A stretch of DNA of 64,000 nt from Coprinellus micaceus (lineage: Eukaryota > Basidiomycota > Agaricomycetes > Agaricales > Psathyrellaceae), in the NCBI GenBank assembly GCA_951394405.1, contig OX596337.1, positions 3,038,001 through 3,102,000 on the forward strand, in the 5' to 3' direction. A program made the translations under genes and the position numbers. Under the pieces are notes generated by a model. That model made no database searches. It worked only from the letters and a program-made list of their open reading frames with translations, and was not told the DNA's origin. The first letter of the stretch is position 1, and each line of letters starts with the position of its first letter. Shown here one piece after another: positions 23,395 to 34,427 of this stretch.

Positions 23395-25303
23395 ATGTCC
23401 CCCAAGTCGAAACTGAGTGGAACCGACCTCATTCACGGCGACGCTGGCGTTGTCGGAGTGGCTGACAGGAGGGAAGTGGCGCCTTCTATCTCTGTCACTA
23501 CCAGTACGTGATCGTCCTTGGTGCTATTGGGTTACTTCTCCGCGGTGCTGACTCGGACAAAGCCTTCCGTGCCCCCAAGCCCGAGGAGAATGCGGCTGAG
23601 GGGTGGGGTCTCGACCTGCAGAACCCGACGCGCCATGTCTACTCCAGGTATACTCAGGACGTTAGCACTCGCGTCGAGCATATCCTGAGCAAGGTTAACG
23701 TGAGTCAAAGCACTCTTCTGGCTCCTGAGTATGTCTGGCTGACTTCTGAGGCTTCTTGTAGGAGGGCCATGCCATCACATACTCCTCGGGATTGGCTGCT
23801 GCATATGCCGTATGTTATCACCGCCGGGATTGCGCATATATTGGCTGACATGATGTGTGTGTCCTAGGCGCTTGTTTTCTTGCAGCCCAAGCGCATTGCG
23901 ATCCGAGGGGGCTATCACGGATGCCACGCTACTATCGACGTATTCAAGAAAACCCGAGGCGCCGACGTTACCCTCATTGATATTGATGAGGTATTCAAGC
24001 CTGGTGACATTTGCTGGCTCGAGACCCCCGTGAATCCCTTCGGAGACTCGAGGTAAGTTCCGCCATCCCGCGTGTTTTGTGGGCGTGGACTGAGGTTACA
24101 TCTACAGGGACATTAAATACTATGCCGATAAGGTATTGTTTTGACGTTCTGGAAATTTGAAATGCTGACACTGGTCTGAATTGAACGACGAGCTAGATTC
24201 ATAAGGTCGGCGGAAAGCTGCTCGTGGACTCAACCTTTGGCCCTCCCCCCCTCCAGTACCCCTTCAAATTTGGTGCGGACATGTGAGCAAGGTTCTTACT
24301 TTCGAAGTCCCACTCGTCTGATTCTGATTCTGCTTGTTGCTACCTTGAACATGATTAGTGTTTTCCATTCCGGTGAGTCGACCCATGGTTCTCCGGCTGT
24401 TGACGAGGCGGTTCTTAAGCGTCGCCCATCGTACCAGGTACCAAATACTTTGGTGGCCACTCTGATCTCCTAGCCGGTGTCCTAGTCGTCAAGGACAGCA
24501 AGGACTGGAATACGGTGAGTCGAGTCACCTTGGCTCATCCAAGCAACGGTGCCCTGATATCGACTCTAGCTCCACGTTGACCGAACCTACCTTGGCTCTA
24601 TGATGGGTTCCCTTGAGTCCTGGCTGATGCTTAGGTCCTTGAAGACGCTCCACCTTCGCGTGCCTCGCCAATCGGAGACCGCTACAGCCCTTGCACAATG
24701 GCTCTCCCAGATTTCTGTCACTCCTTCCGGAAAGCAGTACGACGGCGTTCCCGGAGGTATCGTCAACCAGGTCTGGCACTCGTCCCTTCAAAAGGTCGAC
24801 GAGCGTGGCTTTGATCCCAAGACGCAAATGGAGGGCGGTTTTAACGCGACCTTCTCGTTCCTGGTATGCACTTGAGGATTTTCTGCATTCGGCATAGCTA
24901 ATCTGGGGCCCCATCTCAGACAGAGACGACTTATCAGGCTGAGCAGCTCCCCCACCTCCTGCACTACTTCGTGGTACGGTTCATTTGTCTGGGCGTCATG
25001 AGGGTTGAATCTCACCAATCGACCAGCCCGCAACCAGTCTCGGCGGTGTTGAATCTCTCATCGAGCGCCGCTTACACAGCGACCCTGGCGCTGACCCCAA
25101 GCTCATCCGCGTCAGCGTTGGAGTGGAAGAGCTCGAGGTAGGCTATCTGGTTTCTCTAACCGTCGACGCTAGGTAACCTGTTGTTGTCAGGATCTCAAAA
25201 ACGATTTGCGCCGAGCCTTGCAGCAGCTTGCCAAGGTAAGGTCGTCCATTTGTTTCTCCACTACATCTCCTGAACTCCCTCGCTGTAGCCCGCCAAGCTC
25301 TGA
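23395..25303 (+). CDS. PLP-dependent trans-sulfuration enzyme (cystathionine gamma-synthase type)
   Basis: A Cys/Met-metabolism fold-type I enzyme, probably cytosolic. Thirteen exons (23395-23503, 23563-23699, 23762-23809, 23868-24052, 24108-24132, 24197-24282, 24359-24372, 24438-24514, 24570-24863, 24920-24973, 25027-25137, 25191-25235, 25289-25303). Visible motifs: DLIHGDAGV start, TRHVYSRYTQDVSTRVE, GHAITYSSGLAAAYA, IRGGYHGCHATIDVF, CWLETPVNPFGDSRD, KLLVDSTFGPPPLQYPF and the Schiff-base lysine in FHSGTKYFGGHSDLLAG. That motif is encoded across a 14-base exon (24359-24372) and its neighbours. The C-terminal domain has ATSLGGVESLIERR and IRVSVGVEELEDL. The sequence suits cystathionine gamma-synthase or a related gamma-lyase; substrate choice is not certain. 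Confidence 0.9.
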
Positions 25304-25564
25304 ATCTAACCAACTGGCCTCACGTAGTCTTGAATATCGCAATAACATTCTGCCTGTCTGTGCCTGGATTAATTGAGCGATCTTTTCCGTACCAAAAGAG
25401 CAAGGACACTTCCAAATATGGGTATGTGGGGCACGGCCCCGATTGACGTCGAGGAAGCTTCTGTGTGAGAGGGATGACCACCAGGCGGAGCTCCAATTGG
25501 TCGCCCTCATAAATTCTGCCCTGCTCTTTTTCTCGCTGCTCGTCGTCTTCTCTCCCGCCTCGCC

Positions 25565-27058
25565 ATGCCCTCCATCCCCCCAGCAAAGCGCCTCTATCTC
25601 AAGGGTACGTCGCTCCACATCGTGTTGATGCAGGAGGCTCCAACGATCGTGTGTAGGACTCGGGAAGGACGTCACGACAGAGGAGCTCACATCGGTAAAA
25701 GACCTCTTCGACGCGCATATTGTCGCTAACTTTGGGCCGGGCAGTTCCTATCGCGCTACGGCACCATAATCGAGGTCAAATTCGTGCACAGTGAGCCCCA
25801 ACACCGTCGATTTCCAAATTGTGATTGATGGAGTCTAACCAGACTATGCCTTTGTGGAGTATGAATCCGAGACGGTAAGATCTAGGAGCAAAGGGAAGCG
25901 GTATCTCTCGCATTCTAACCTCCGACCAGGATGCGCAGCTCGTGTACAACATCTTCAGCTGCGAACCCCTGCTAGGGAAACGTAAGTGAACTCCTATCTT
26001 GGGTTATGGCTTGCACATCGCTAACTTCTTTCTCGATCCCCTCCCCAGGGGTTGTCATTCAGTTCGCGAGGCCGCTGCGAAAGGATATTATTGCTGCCAG
26101 AAATAGGGACATGGTCGAGAATCGATCCCCTATGCGAGGAGGGTGGGTCTTAATTTACCCTTCTTTGTCGCGAAACATTTCAACTCATTTCTGGTCTCGG
26201 TTTCAAGGCCTTCATCTCGAGACGGTCTGTCTCGACATCCCGTCGTTGTGACAGGAATTTCGCCCGATGTTCGATGGCAGGTCAGTACCTTTACGTTTCC
26301 TAACCTGGCCACCCTCATGACCGTGTCCTCAGGAGCTCAAGGACTTTGGGCGTTCCTCGGGCTGTTTGGTTGCCTTTTGTGACCTAGATCGTAGCGATCC
26401 AGACTGTGGGTGCGTACAACTCGCAGAAAGCTTACCTGTTGTCGCCTTGTTTACGATGGCCTTTCCACGTTCAGGTTCCTGGAATACTTCACCAAAGAAG
26501 ATGCCGAGTATGCGGTCGACTCGCTCGATGGCAAGCTCCTCGGTGGCAACGTTGTCCATGTATTGAATTACCATGACGTGAGCACCCTCGTTTTCTTGGA
26601 TAGCCGGACCTTCGCTGAACCTTATTGTTAATTCCGTTCTCCTCCTCCAGTTCAACGCTGAGAGGAAGCAAAAACGTACCCGTCCACGTTCGCCGTGCCG
26701 CCCACTCTACCCATCCAACAGGGCCAGTGGACCAAGGATGGACTACATGTGGGATTATGACCCGACCACGGTGAGGGCCACCGGTCCCTACACTTACGAT
26801 ACCTACGAGGGCAGCTCCCAGGGGAGGCTGTACCAACTTGCGATGCAGGCGGCCTATCATCTGAGCCAACCTTTGGGTTCCTCTCCTACCGCATCCAGAC
26901 GCGGCCTAGTCCCTCGAGGTAGCCTCAATGAGAGCTCCTGCTCGGGAGACTCCAGGTACGACCCTAAAGGCGACCCATTCTACCGAGAGGGTGAGGGAGG
27001 CCCACCATACCAATACGATCCCCGTTCTGGATGCTTCCCGGACGGCTATAGTCATTAG
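25565..27058 (+). CDS. Two-RRM RNA-binding protein (SR/Npl3-like)
   Basis: Exons 25565-25604, 25657-25694, 25745-25790, 25843-25874, 25930-25981, 26049-26142, 26208-26280, 26333-26409, 26475-26577 and 26651-27058 give 320 residues. RRM1 (about 8-78): RLYLKGLGKDVTTEEL, RYGTIIEVKFVHNYAFVEYE, then RVVIQFARP. RRM2 (about 110-190): VVVTGISPDVRWQELKDFG, VAFCDLDR, GFLEYFTKEDAEYAVDSLDG and VVHVLNY; the WQELKDFGR helix is typical of the pseudo-RRM of SR proteins. The tail is rich in Tyr, Asp, Pro, Gly and Arg (YDPKGDPFYREGEGGPP), without clear RS dipeptides. Probably nuclear, in splicing or mRNA export. The 3' end is uncertain: a possible further exon with GYAPPPIDLTTATSPPG in frame lies at about 27130-27236, but I could not join it in phase. 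Confidence 0.85.
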
Positions 27059-27511
27059 ACTCTACCGGGAAGGTATGTACTCCCACTTTGCCATTGAGAG
27101 TCACCACTTAAGGCTTCTCTCCGTCCTAGGGTTATGCTCCGCCGCCGATCGACCTTACCACTGCCACTTCTCCACCCGGGAAGAGGGCTCACCACAAAGT
27201 TAATCCACTCACCAAAATCGGCTTTCTCCAAGTTTAACCGCTGTACTTGTATTATACTGATCCCCTCGTCCGACTTCCGCTGCATTTTATGACCTAGAAG
27301 CATGTTCCCGTTGCATTACCCAGTCTCACACATCGGCATTTTCGCCCCTTGCTCCACTTACCCAGCATTCCCTGCTTTTGCTTCACTTAGAGATCCGACC
27401 GACGCACTCATCGGCATCGAAGTACCCTGCATTATCCGATAGTAATACCCTGCTGTATCTAGATATAGGTAGTCAGCAGAGCACCAAAAGAACGACCACC
27501 GAAGCATTCTA
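27059..27511. other. Convergent intergenic region, RRM gene / acyltransferase
   Basis: Mostly 3' UTR of two converging genes. A good donor (GTATGT at 27073) and acceptor (CCTAG at about 27130) flank a 57-base gap, suggesting either an extra terminal exon or a 3' UTR intron of the RRM gene. Confidence 0.45.
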
Positions 27512-28966
27512 TCATCGCCTATTACCCCAGTAGAACTCCAACAAGCTCGCCTTGTCCTCCCAACCCATGCCGGTCTGTTTGAGTTTTCCGATCTGCGCAA
27601 TGAGAGCGGCACACGCCTCTGTGAGTTGATCCTCGCCTGGACCCCCCGAAACATACTCGTTCGCCATGAAAAGCTGCGAACTCGGGGAATCAGAAAGCGA
27701 GAGCAAGCGTATCGATATGGAAAGTGGTGATGGGGATGCGGCCAGCGAGAAAAGATGGCCAAGCGGGTTAAGGAAGTTGGATGGAATGGAGTGGGCGAGA
27801 GACGCTGTGAATGCGGTGGGAGGGTCGTAGCGAACACACATCACAAAGACGTTGAACCCCTTGACGGGAATAGCCATCTTGAACACATTCGCAAAGTGTA
27901 AAAGACCCCTCCCATTGCTTGTGGTACATTCGGGGAACACCACGATCGGGCGCCTCGCCGTCTTTCTGATGTCCTCGATCGAGTCAAAGGAAGAGGAAGC
28001 CTTGGGAACGTGTCCCGTTGAAGTGATCATCTGAAGCAGAGGTACTTGTCTAAATCCAACGATGGGTATGCGCGGGGATGGGGTTCGAGAGGTCTGTTGG
28101 ATGTTTGCTGAGCCAGTGCCGGTACGCCGACCCGGGGTGTACGCAATTGGTGATGTCGCCTCGGAGGAAGATTTTGGGGTGGGGCTAGCGTCCAGAGAGG
28201 GCACAGGAAGGACAAAGATGGGGTTGAATCTGGTTGTGATAGATAGGCGCCGAGGAGGCAATGTTAGTATGATGGTTGGCGTGTCGATGGACAGCCCTTT
28301 GCGCTCACCGAATCGCCAACCAAATCAACTCTATCCAGGACACCCAATTCGAAACGATGATGTCGCCCGCTTTGGGACTCCAGGGGACCTGGGCGTTTTT
28401 TGGAACCGCTTTCCTGTGTGGCGTAAGCGCGTGGAGATGAGGTCATCAGCTCTGTGATTTCGAGATGTAAATTGACTTCATAAAGCGTACCGCTTCTTCG
28501 TGGTGTGCTCGACGGGAATCCAGAACAGGCCAATGATGAAAAGGGCTGAACGGCCCAAGATTGCGGTATTGAGATGTGCTAAAAAGTCATAGAGCGGTCG
28601 TATCGGGTACTAGCAAGGATTTGTGAGCTCCGGCGGTTGCTGCCGTGAAATCATCGCTACGTACGAAAATCAGGAGTGAGACGCGGACAATGACGATGTA
28701 CGCGAGTGCGAGCACGAGGATGAGCGCAGTACGTAGAATCGCGAGGGCATAACGTAGTGGAAGGGTCGCCTGAGCGAGAACCTCAGAACCACCCGGAGGC
28801 AAGGGCTTCAGGAAGGGCTGCAAAGGAAAGCCTCAGCAGTGGGGAGAACGTGTTGACACGTTTGAACGCACTTGAATCCCAGTGCCAGCATCCTGTCCAT
28901 CATGTTAGAATCTAGTTCAGGTGTCTGGTCGGGCAACTCAACTCTGTAGTTGCTGAACTTTTCCAT
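27512..28966 (-). CDS. LOA1/VPS66-like lysophospholipid acyltransferase
   Basis: PlsC-type membrane acyltransferase related to yeast Loa1/Vps66, an oleoyl-CoA lysophosphatidate acyltransferase of ER and lipid droplets. Minus-strand exons: 28943-28966, 28872-28892 (21 bases), 28665-28817, 28491-28609, 28309-28413, 27512-28229; 379 residues. The spliced N-terminus is MEKFSNYR-DAGTGIQ-PFLKPLPPGGSE, then a long hydrophobic segment (RYALAILRTALILVLALAYI) and a second one (SALFIIGLFWIPVE). Acyltransferase motifs: IIVSNWVSWIELIW where other members have NHxxxxD, RFNPIFVLPVP, and PIVVFPECTTSNGRGLLHF corresponding to FPEGTTS. Two introns near 77-79 bases are longer than average here. Divergent from the TVP38-like gene. 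Confidence 0.88.
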
Positions 28967-29117
28967 GTGTCAGTGGAAGGAGAGGGAAGACGATGTCGGC
29001 GCTTGCCATCATAGAGTCACGTGCACTTCTACCCCGCGTCTCAGCCGCGTCGGCAGGGAAGACGATGATGCATCACCTAGTTGGGCACTGGCGACAACCG
29101 TCTTGCTCTCTCCCGTC
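28967..29117. promoter_or_regulatory. Divergent promoter, acyltransferase / TVP38-like gene
   Basis: 151 bases between two divergent start codons. The sequence TCACGTGCAC at about 29019 contains the palindrome CACGTG, an E-box/Cbf1-type site, which could serve both genes (inference). Confidence 0.5.
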
Positions 29118-30561
29118 ATGACCGCGGGCACCGCTGCTCGGAGCGTCCTAGCGATGCTCAGGCACTACGCAGGAGCGGCCTGGAATCGCTATCGCAAGCT
29201 CCACATCGCTGGGAAGGTACGCAGTAGCTTGTCGCTGCAGTGCCAAAGCGGTCTACTCAACGGGAAACTGCAGCTCTTCATCTGGTTCCTATTCATGTTC
29301 TACGTCTCCTTTGGTGGGACACAAAGCTTATTCGGCGCACCACATACACGTCTGAACCTTACTTCGTTTGGCTAGGAATCTTCGTCTTCGTTGTAACGCC
29401 TGCGCGGATAGCCCAGTTCCTCTACGACAAGGCCAAACTTTTGGCGGCGACACGTTTAGGATGGCTAGGGCTCATCGCTACAATGGGTATGTTTACTTCT
29501 CTTTTTGTCTTGTCTAGGCACTCGTTTGATATTCACATTTCCGTAGTTTGTGTTTCATTCCCCCCGCTGATAGGCCACACAACCCTTGTTACACTTTGCG
29601 GGTTTGCCTACGGTATGGAGGGGTTTTATATCGCTCTTGCAGGCTCGATTATCGGCTCCGGGTTGGTCTTCTCTATGCTTCGTCTCCTGTTCAGCAAAAG
29701 GATCCGTGCGTGGTCGGCGCAGAACGAGAAGTGGCAAGCCCTCGAATCTGTGGTGGCAAGTCTCCTTCACATTCTCACCACAACCGAACATCTGAAATGA
29801 CAGGAGTCTTGGATCTGTTTCGTATCCCAACTATCGCCTACCCTCGGCGTTCCTTCCTCTTCCTCCGCTCGACACTCTCGGGTTGTCACTATTTCCCATA
29901 CTCAGCGGGCCAAAGGACTTCCGCTGATCATCCTGATACGAGTGTCCCCTTTCCCTCCATGGGTGTATGCCAACTCGCTCTTCGCGGTCCGTACCTCGTC
30001 TCAGCAAATGCGCAGGCACCCTCGATCACTGACCTTCAGCTATCAATTGCAGTCGATCGAGCCTGTCCGGTTCTGGCAATTCATTGTTGCCACGTTGTTC
30101 ATTTCGCCCAAGCTTCTCCTCCACGTCTTCATAGGCTCGAAGATGGCGGCCCTCTCCGACGGGGACCAGAGAGGCCGAATGGACACTCGTAAGTTGCACT
30201 TTACCGCCCGCAGCATCTTCTACGAGGCAGATCTGAATCTCAATGACGGTCGTGTGCCCTAAATTTTAGGCGACAAAGTCATTAACGGTCTTCTTGTCGG
30301 AGGTGGAATTGTCGTTGCTGTTTTTACCAGCTGGTTGGTGCACCGTTTTCATGATTTGGTCGATCTGTTTGCTGACGCGGAATGAACGAATGTGCGTGTC
30401 ACAGGTGGGTCTACACCCTGGTACAGAGTCATATCCGTCACCTACATGGCCTTCCGGTCGAAACGGACGAGCTCGCAGCAGAAGCGATTGAGGAATTTGA
30501 CGAGGATGCGCCACTTCTGTCGCCGGTGCTAGGGGCGCGCAGTACAGAGTCCCTCGTTTAG
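29118..30561 (+). CDS. TVP38: TVP38/TMEM64-family Golgi membrane protein
   Basis: A multi-spanning protein with the SNARE-associated Golgi (VTT/DedA) domain; yeast Tvp38 sits in late Golgi vesicles and relatives act as lipid scramblases. Exons: 29118-29216, 29274-29313, 29376-29486, 29547-29755, 29906-29986, 30053-30188, 30270-30333, 30405-30561; 298 residues. Motifs: WFLFMFYVSF, PPLIGHTTLVTLCGFAYG, GMEGFYIALAGSIIGSGL, AKGLPLIILIRVSPFPPW, then VYANSLFA, QFIVATLFISPKLLLHVFIG and a C-terminal acidic tail. The 150-base intron before the SPFPPW exon is three times the local norm; its donor is either GC at 29756 (GCAAGT context) or one of two in-phase GTs three or six bases upstream. Confidence 0.9.
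29756..29905 (+). other. Long intron, probable GC-AG, in TVP38-like gene
   Basis: After GTGGTG the sequence is GCAAGTCTCC, a textbook GC donor, and the acceptor is ATACTCAG. GT at 29753 or 29750 is also in phase but in poor context. Protein alignment cannot separate these, because only one or two valines change. Confidence 0.5.
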
Positions 30562-30714
30562 TTTCTCCGCGCTTTATCCCTTGTTGCACTTGCACTTCAC
30601 ACAGGACGCTACTCTATCGCCAGATATAATCCTCATTCCAGGGTATTTTGTTTGTACAGTAATTTATGGTTAGAATAGATACGATGTGAGGTGGGGAGAA
30701 TGCGATGCGAACGA

Positions 30715-32114
30715 TCAATAATAGTGGAGGAAGAGCAGACTGAAACTAGCGCCAAACAGGAAGACAAGGAGGAATAACCTTCCGTCCTTCCCTCTCTGCT
30801 GCGCCTTTTTGAGCTCGGCTTTGCTCTTTTCGACTGTTGAAGTGGTCGCAATAGCGTCCTCGAATAGCTGGTCCGTCAACTCCGTCTGCTGTGTCAAATG
30901 CGTAACCAACTCCATCTGCAAAGCGCTAATTTCCGACAACCGCGCCTCGGCCTGATGTACCGACTCTAGTTGGTCTTGTACGTTTCGCAGGAGTGCTGCG
31001 TTCTCGGCTTCGAACTGCAGTATTTGTGATTGAGACAGTTCTATGTCGTCGTCGTCCGAGTCTTCCGAGGGGTATGAAGAATCTATGGGTATTGATAGTT
31101 GTGACGGCGAACTGCGCCGGGAATCGTCGACACCCAGCGTTGCTGCGAGGATGCCAGACGTTGCGTCGCCCAGCCAGCTTGAGGACGACGAGCTTTGAGC
31201 AACGGAGGGAGGAGGAGGGACGCGGGGTGGTTCCAATAGGGAATTGGCTTCTCTAGTGGCACCAGTCGCCAGAGATTTCGTCCGCTCCAACTGCCGCTTA
31301 ACCCGTTCCTCCTGCATGTCCTTCTGCAGCTGGCTGGTCTCGGCCAGTCGCCGACTGAGATACCAGGTTATGCTGGATCGGTGCGCAGCGAGAACGCCGG
31401 ACGACAGGGTCGATTCATCTTCGCGAAGCCGGGCAGGTAGGAGTCGAAGTAGAGGATTAACCTTGCCTGCGACGAGCTCTGCGCGGCCTGGAGGATCCCA
31501 ATGATGGAAGATGTGATAGGTGGCATGAAGTTGCAGATTCAAGTCGAGACCAGCGAAGCAAGAGTTTATTAGCGTGGTCGTGACATGAAGACGATAATGG
31601 CAATCAAGGGGTATGTACGCACGCTTTTCGAGGGCTTCCATTTCCTTGACCCTGGTCGAGCAGCGTTGAAGGATGACACGCGCCTGCAGGTCGATTTGAT
31701 CCCTTTCCTCGTTGGTGAGGTGACGGATATTAGACCAGGCTGCTTCCCCCTCGCTGAAGTCGAGAGTCCGAGAGCCTTGCCGTGACAAGGGATTCGTACG
31801 TGAGTCCACGTTCAGGTAAGCCTTACGAACGCTGGTCAACATTCGAGTCAATGTGTTGATATGGTTCAGCTGAAAGAAGAAAGAAGCGCCCAACACACAA
31901 ACCCTTTAGTTTCACAGCCGACACGAGCATAATCTAAGGGACGTGCCACAGTATATGCATCGCTGATGTACTCCTTTCCTGCCCCTGTACTGTCTGGTGA
32001 AGTGGTGGGTGACCGCTTGCCATGGTCGAGCTTCCGCCGCTTTCCCTCTGATACATCGCGTTGTTTCTCCTGGACTACCTGTCTGAATTCGTTGGTAATG
32101 TTGATAAACGGCAT
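30715..32114 (-). CDS. UFE1: ER t-SNARE Ufe1 (syntaxin 18)
   Basis: Ufe1 is the ER Qa-SNARE for Golgi-to-ER retrograde fusion. Minus-strand exons 31950-32114, 31623-31869 and 30715-31487 give 394 residues. Start MPFINITNEFRQVVQEKQ, then a basic stretch. The N-terminal helical domain includes LNHINTLTRMLTSVRKAYLN and the conserved TNEERDQIDLQARVILQRC, as in human TERDQIDQDAQIFMRTC. The SNARE helix is SQILQFEAENAALLRNVQDQ and following residues, and a single C-terminal anchor (LFLLVFLFGASFSLLFLHYY) ends the protein. The second intron, 135 bases, contains no in-frame stop and is a multiple of three; splicing it joins MEALEKR to RAELVAGK as in homologs. The first donor (GTGGCA at 31949) is the weakest call. 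Confidence 0.92.
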
Positions 32115-32922
32115 CCTGGCGCGTCGAGGGTGTGGGTAGGATGAGGAGGAAGCAAGAGGTGATTTCGACCAAGTCGTCGTGGTCGATGATGTGGGTCGCA
32201 ACCGGGGATATTAGGCCACGTGAGCCGGGGAGCAGTATAAATGCCGGCCGCGGTGGACTATTTTCCTCACCACGACCACGATGAACACACTCGATTCGCG
32301 TCTTTCGTTCTCCCTTTTCACTGGCGCGTTGTGTTTTATACATTGTGGGAGAACAAGTCCTCCTTGTTTGAAGCAGATGGTGGATTCCTCCTGCCGTCTG
32401 CCATAAAATGGATGTACAGCACTCTAGTCAATATGAATTGCGTTTTGAATGAACTTGGGTGCAACGAGGCTGGTGTGAAGAGAGATAAGGGGTGTCATAT
32501 GAAGTGCTCCGTTCAGTTAGTCTGCCTGGCGCCGAGCGCCTGCGGGGTGAGCCACAACGCGAGGCAGGGATGAGGACATGAATTTGAAGAAAATGAGGAT
32601 TACGTCAGCTTTGGACCTCAGGTGAAGGTTGAACTGGCACTTTGCATCGCTATACCCAACCCCACCCCGCTGTAGAGGGAATATCCAGCTATATCCTGTT
32701 TCTCCTTGCTGTATCTAAGGTAAATGGAAGACCCTTCTCTGGCCGACGATGACTACAGAGTGGAAGCTGCATCGACCCGTTTTACCATGTTCATTTGAAC
32801 AAACTATCAGACTCTGGGTCGAGTTGCTGACTGACATGGATCTGGATACTGCTGAGGCCATTCAAGCTTGATGCAACGTTCTTTCTATTGAGAATTGCTT
32901 GCTCAACGCACGTTCAATAGAC
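32115..32922. other. Divergent intergenic region, UFE1 / SSU72
   Basis: 808 bases. An open frame at 32241-32573 has unremarkable sequence and no recognisable homolog, so I leave it out. The rest holds two promoters; no repeats or RNA genes seen. Confidence 0.45.
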
Positions 32923-34091
32923 ATGGATCCGCGACGACGTGACCCTCGCCTCCAAGCACGAGCAGACCCACGACTCCAACAACGACAACCCCTGCCCCCT
33001 CAGCAGCCCCCACCCAACCCTGCGTACGGATATCCTCCACAACCCGACTCGTACAATCATTACCCCGTTTCCCAACCTGTACCAGCAGCAGAGAATGGCG
33101 CCGGCCTAACCATTATCGCGTCGTCAACACCAAACCCTGAAGAACATTCAGGTCCGGCATGCCAAGTCGTCGAAGTTACCCCGCCCTCAACGAGCGGGTA
33201 TAAGCCACGGCCTCTATTCTGCGTAGTATGTGCAAGTAATCAGGTGAAGAGCTTCTTGCTTCGTATGTGTTAATTCGTCGCCCCCTTCTGACATGACTGG
33301 CGCCGCATCTACAGAATCGCTCTATGGAAGGGCACAATGTATTGTCGTAAGTGTGGTTTTTTTATAGAAAGACAAGATAGCGGACTTTTCTATCAGCAAA
33401 GCAGGGTACCGAGTGATTTCATCTGGGACAGGTTCAGCTGTACGTCTGCCTGGGCCCGCAATAGACAAGCCCAACATATACCCCTTCGGCACGCCGTATA
33501 ACACTATTTACGAGGATCTCCAATCAAAGGACCCTAGACTGTGAGCGCCATCTTATCTTGTTGTTCTGTTCCAAGTTCACCAAGTCCTTTTAGGTACAAT
33601 GCCAATGGTCTCCTGCCCATGATCGACCGGAATAGGCGAATAAAACTCGCTCCTGAGCGCTGGCAAGAAACAAGGACAGTGGCCGATGTGGTCATAACCT
33701 GCGAGGAGCGCTGTTTCGATGCTGTCTGTGATGGTATGTGCACACCACAACCCTCCCAGTTCCGTCTCTCGGACATCTCTCTCCGACGATCTTGCTTAAC
33801 ATCCGTCTTGGCTAGACTTGATGAACCGCGGTGGTGAATACAATAAGTCGGTCCACATCATCAACATGGAGATAAAAGATAATCATGAAGAAGCGCATAT
33901 TGCTGGAAAAGCGATGCTTGACTTGGCGGCTGCAGTAGGTGGTTCCTCCAGTCACGATTGGGATAGCAATACTGACACCATCGGGGCAGATTGAGGCGAC
34001 AGATGATATCGACGAGAATATTGATAGGATACTGCAAGAACAGCAGGAAAAACATCCACACAACCTCCTGCACTCCGTCGCGTATTATTAA
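32923..34091 (+). CDS. SSU72: RNA polymerase II CTD phosphatase Ssu72
   Basis: Ssu72 removes Ser5/Ser7 phosphates from the Pol II CTD and acts in 3' end formation. Exons 32923-33243, 33315-33346, 33397-33540, 33594-33733, 33816-33934, 33990-34091; 285 residues. The catalytic CX5RS loop CASNQNRS is split by the first intron between Gln and Asn. Further hallmarks: [77 protein letters not shown] and [18 protein letters not shown]. Compared with the roughly 200-residue yeast protein, it carries a 90-100 residue N-terminal extension rich in Pro, Gln, Arg and Tyr, probably disordered. The start is the first in-frame ATG after a short 5' UTR. Confidence 0.95.
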
Positions 34092-34427
34092 GTTCGCCTG
34101 CGTATCAGGTGCTCCATGTACCAAGACTTTTGAGGTCTGAGGCGGTTAGGGGCTTTGTGCGGTTATGAATCTGGTATATTCGAGAATCCTGATCAGCGTG
34201 TGTAAGCCCCCGCTGTATATGATAAATTCACGTCATGAGATGGTCCCCTGGCTCATTTTGGAGGATGCTAGACCGAAACAAGCCCTTGGAGAGCACGCAA
34301 TGCATGCGCAAGCGATAGCGTTCGTGAGAAACAAAGGCGCGATCATCGCCACAGGTCCCCAAGTACATAATCGCCCTCCCCTGCGCCCATTCCGTCCTCC
34401 CCAGATTAAATCACCCCTCACTTCAAA
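34092..34427. other. Intergenic region SSU72 / peroxiredoxin
   Basis: 336 bases holding the SSU72 3' UTR and the peroxiredoxin promoter. C-rich CCCCTGCGCCCATTCCG lies 50 bases before the next ATG. No gene seen. Confidence 0.45.

Noticed and set aside
30266..30595. Minus-strand open frame of 109 codons overlapping TVP38-like exons
   Set aside because: It overlaps exons with clear homology on the other strand and shows no recognisable protein features.
32241..32573. Open frame of 110 codons upstream of SSU72
   Set aside because: Its composition is not protein-like, no family is recognisable, and it overlaps the promoter region of two known genes.
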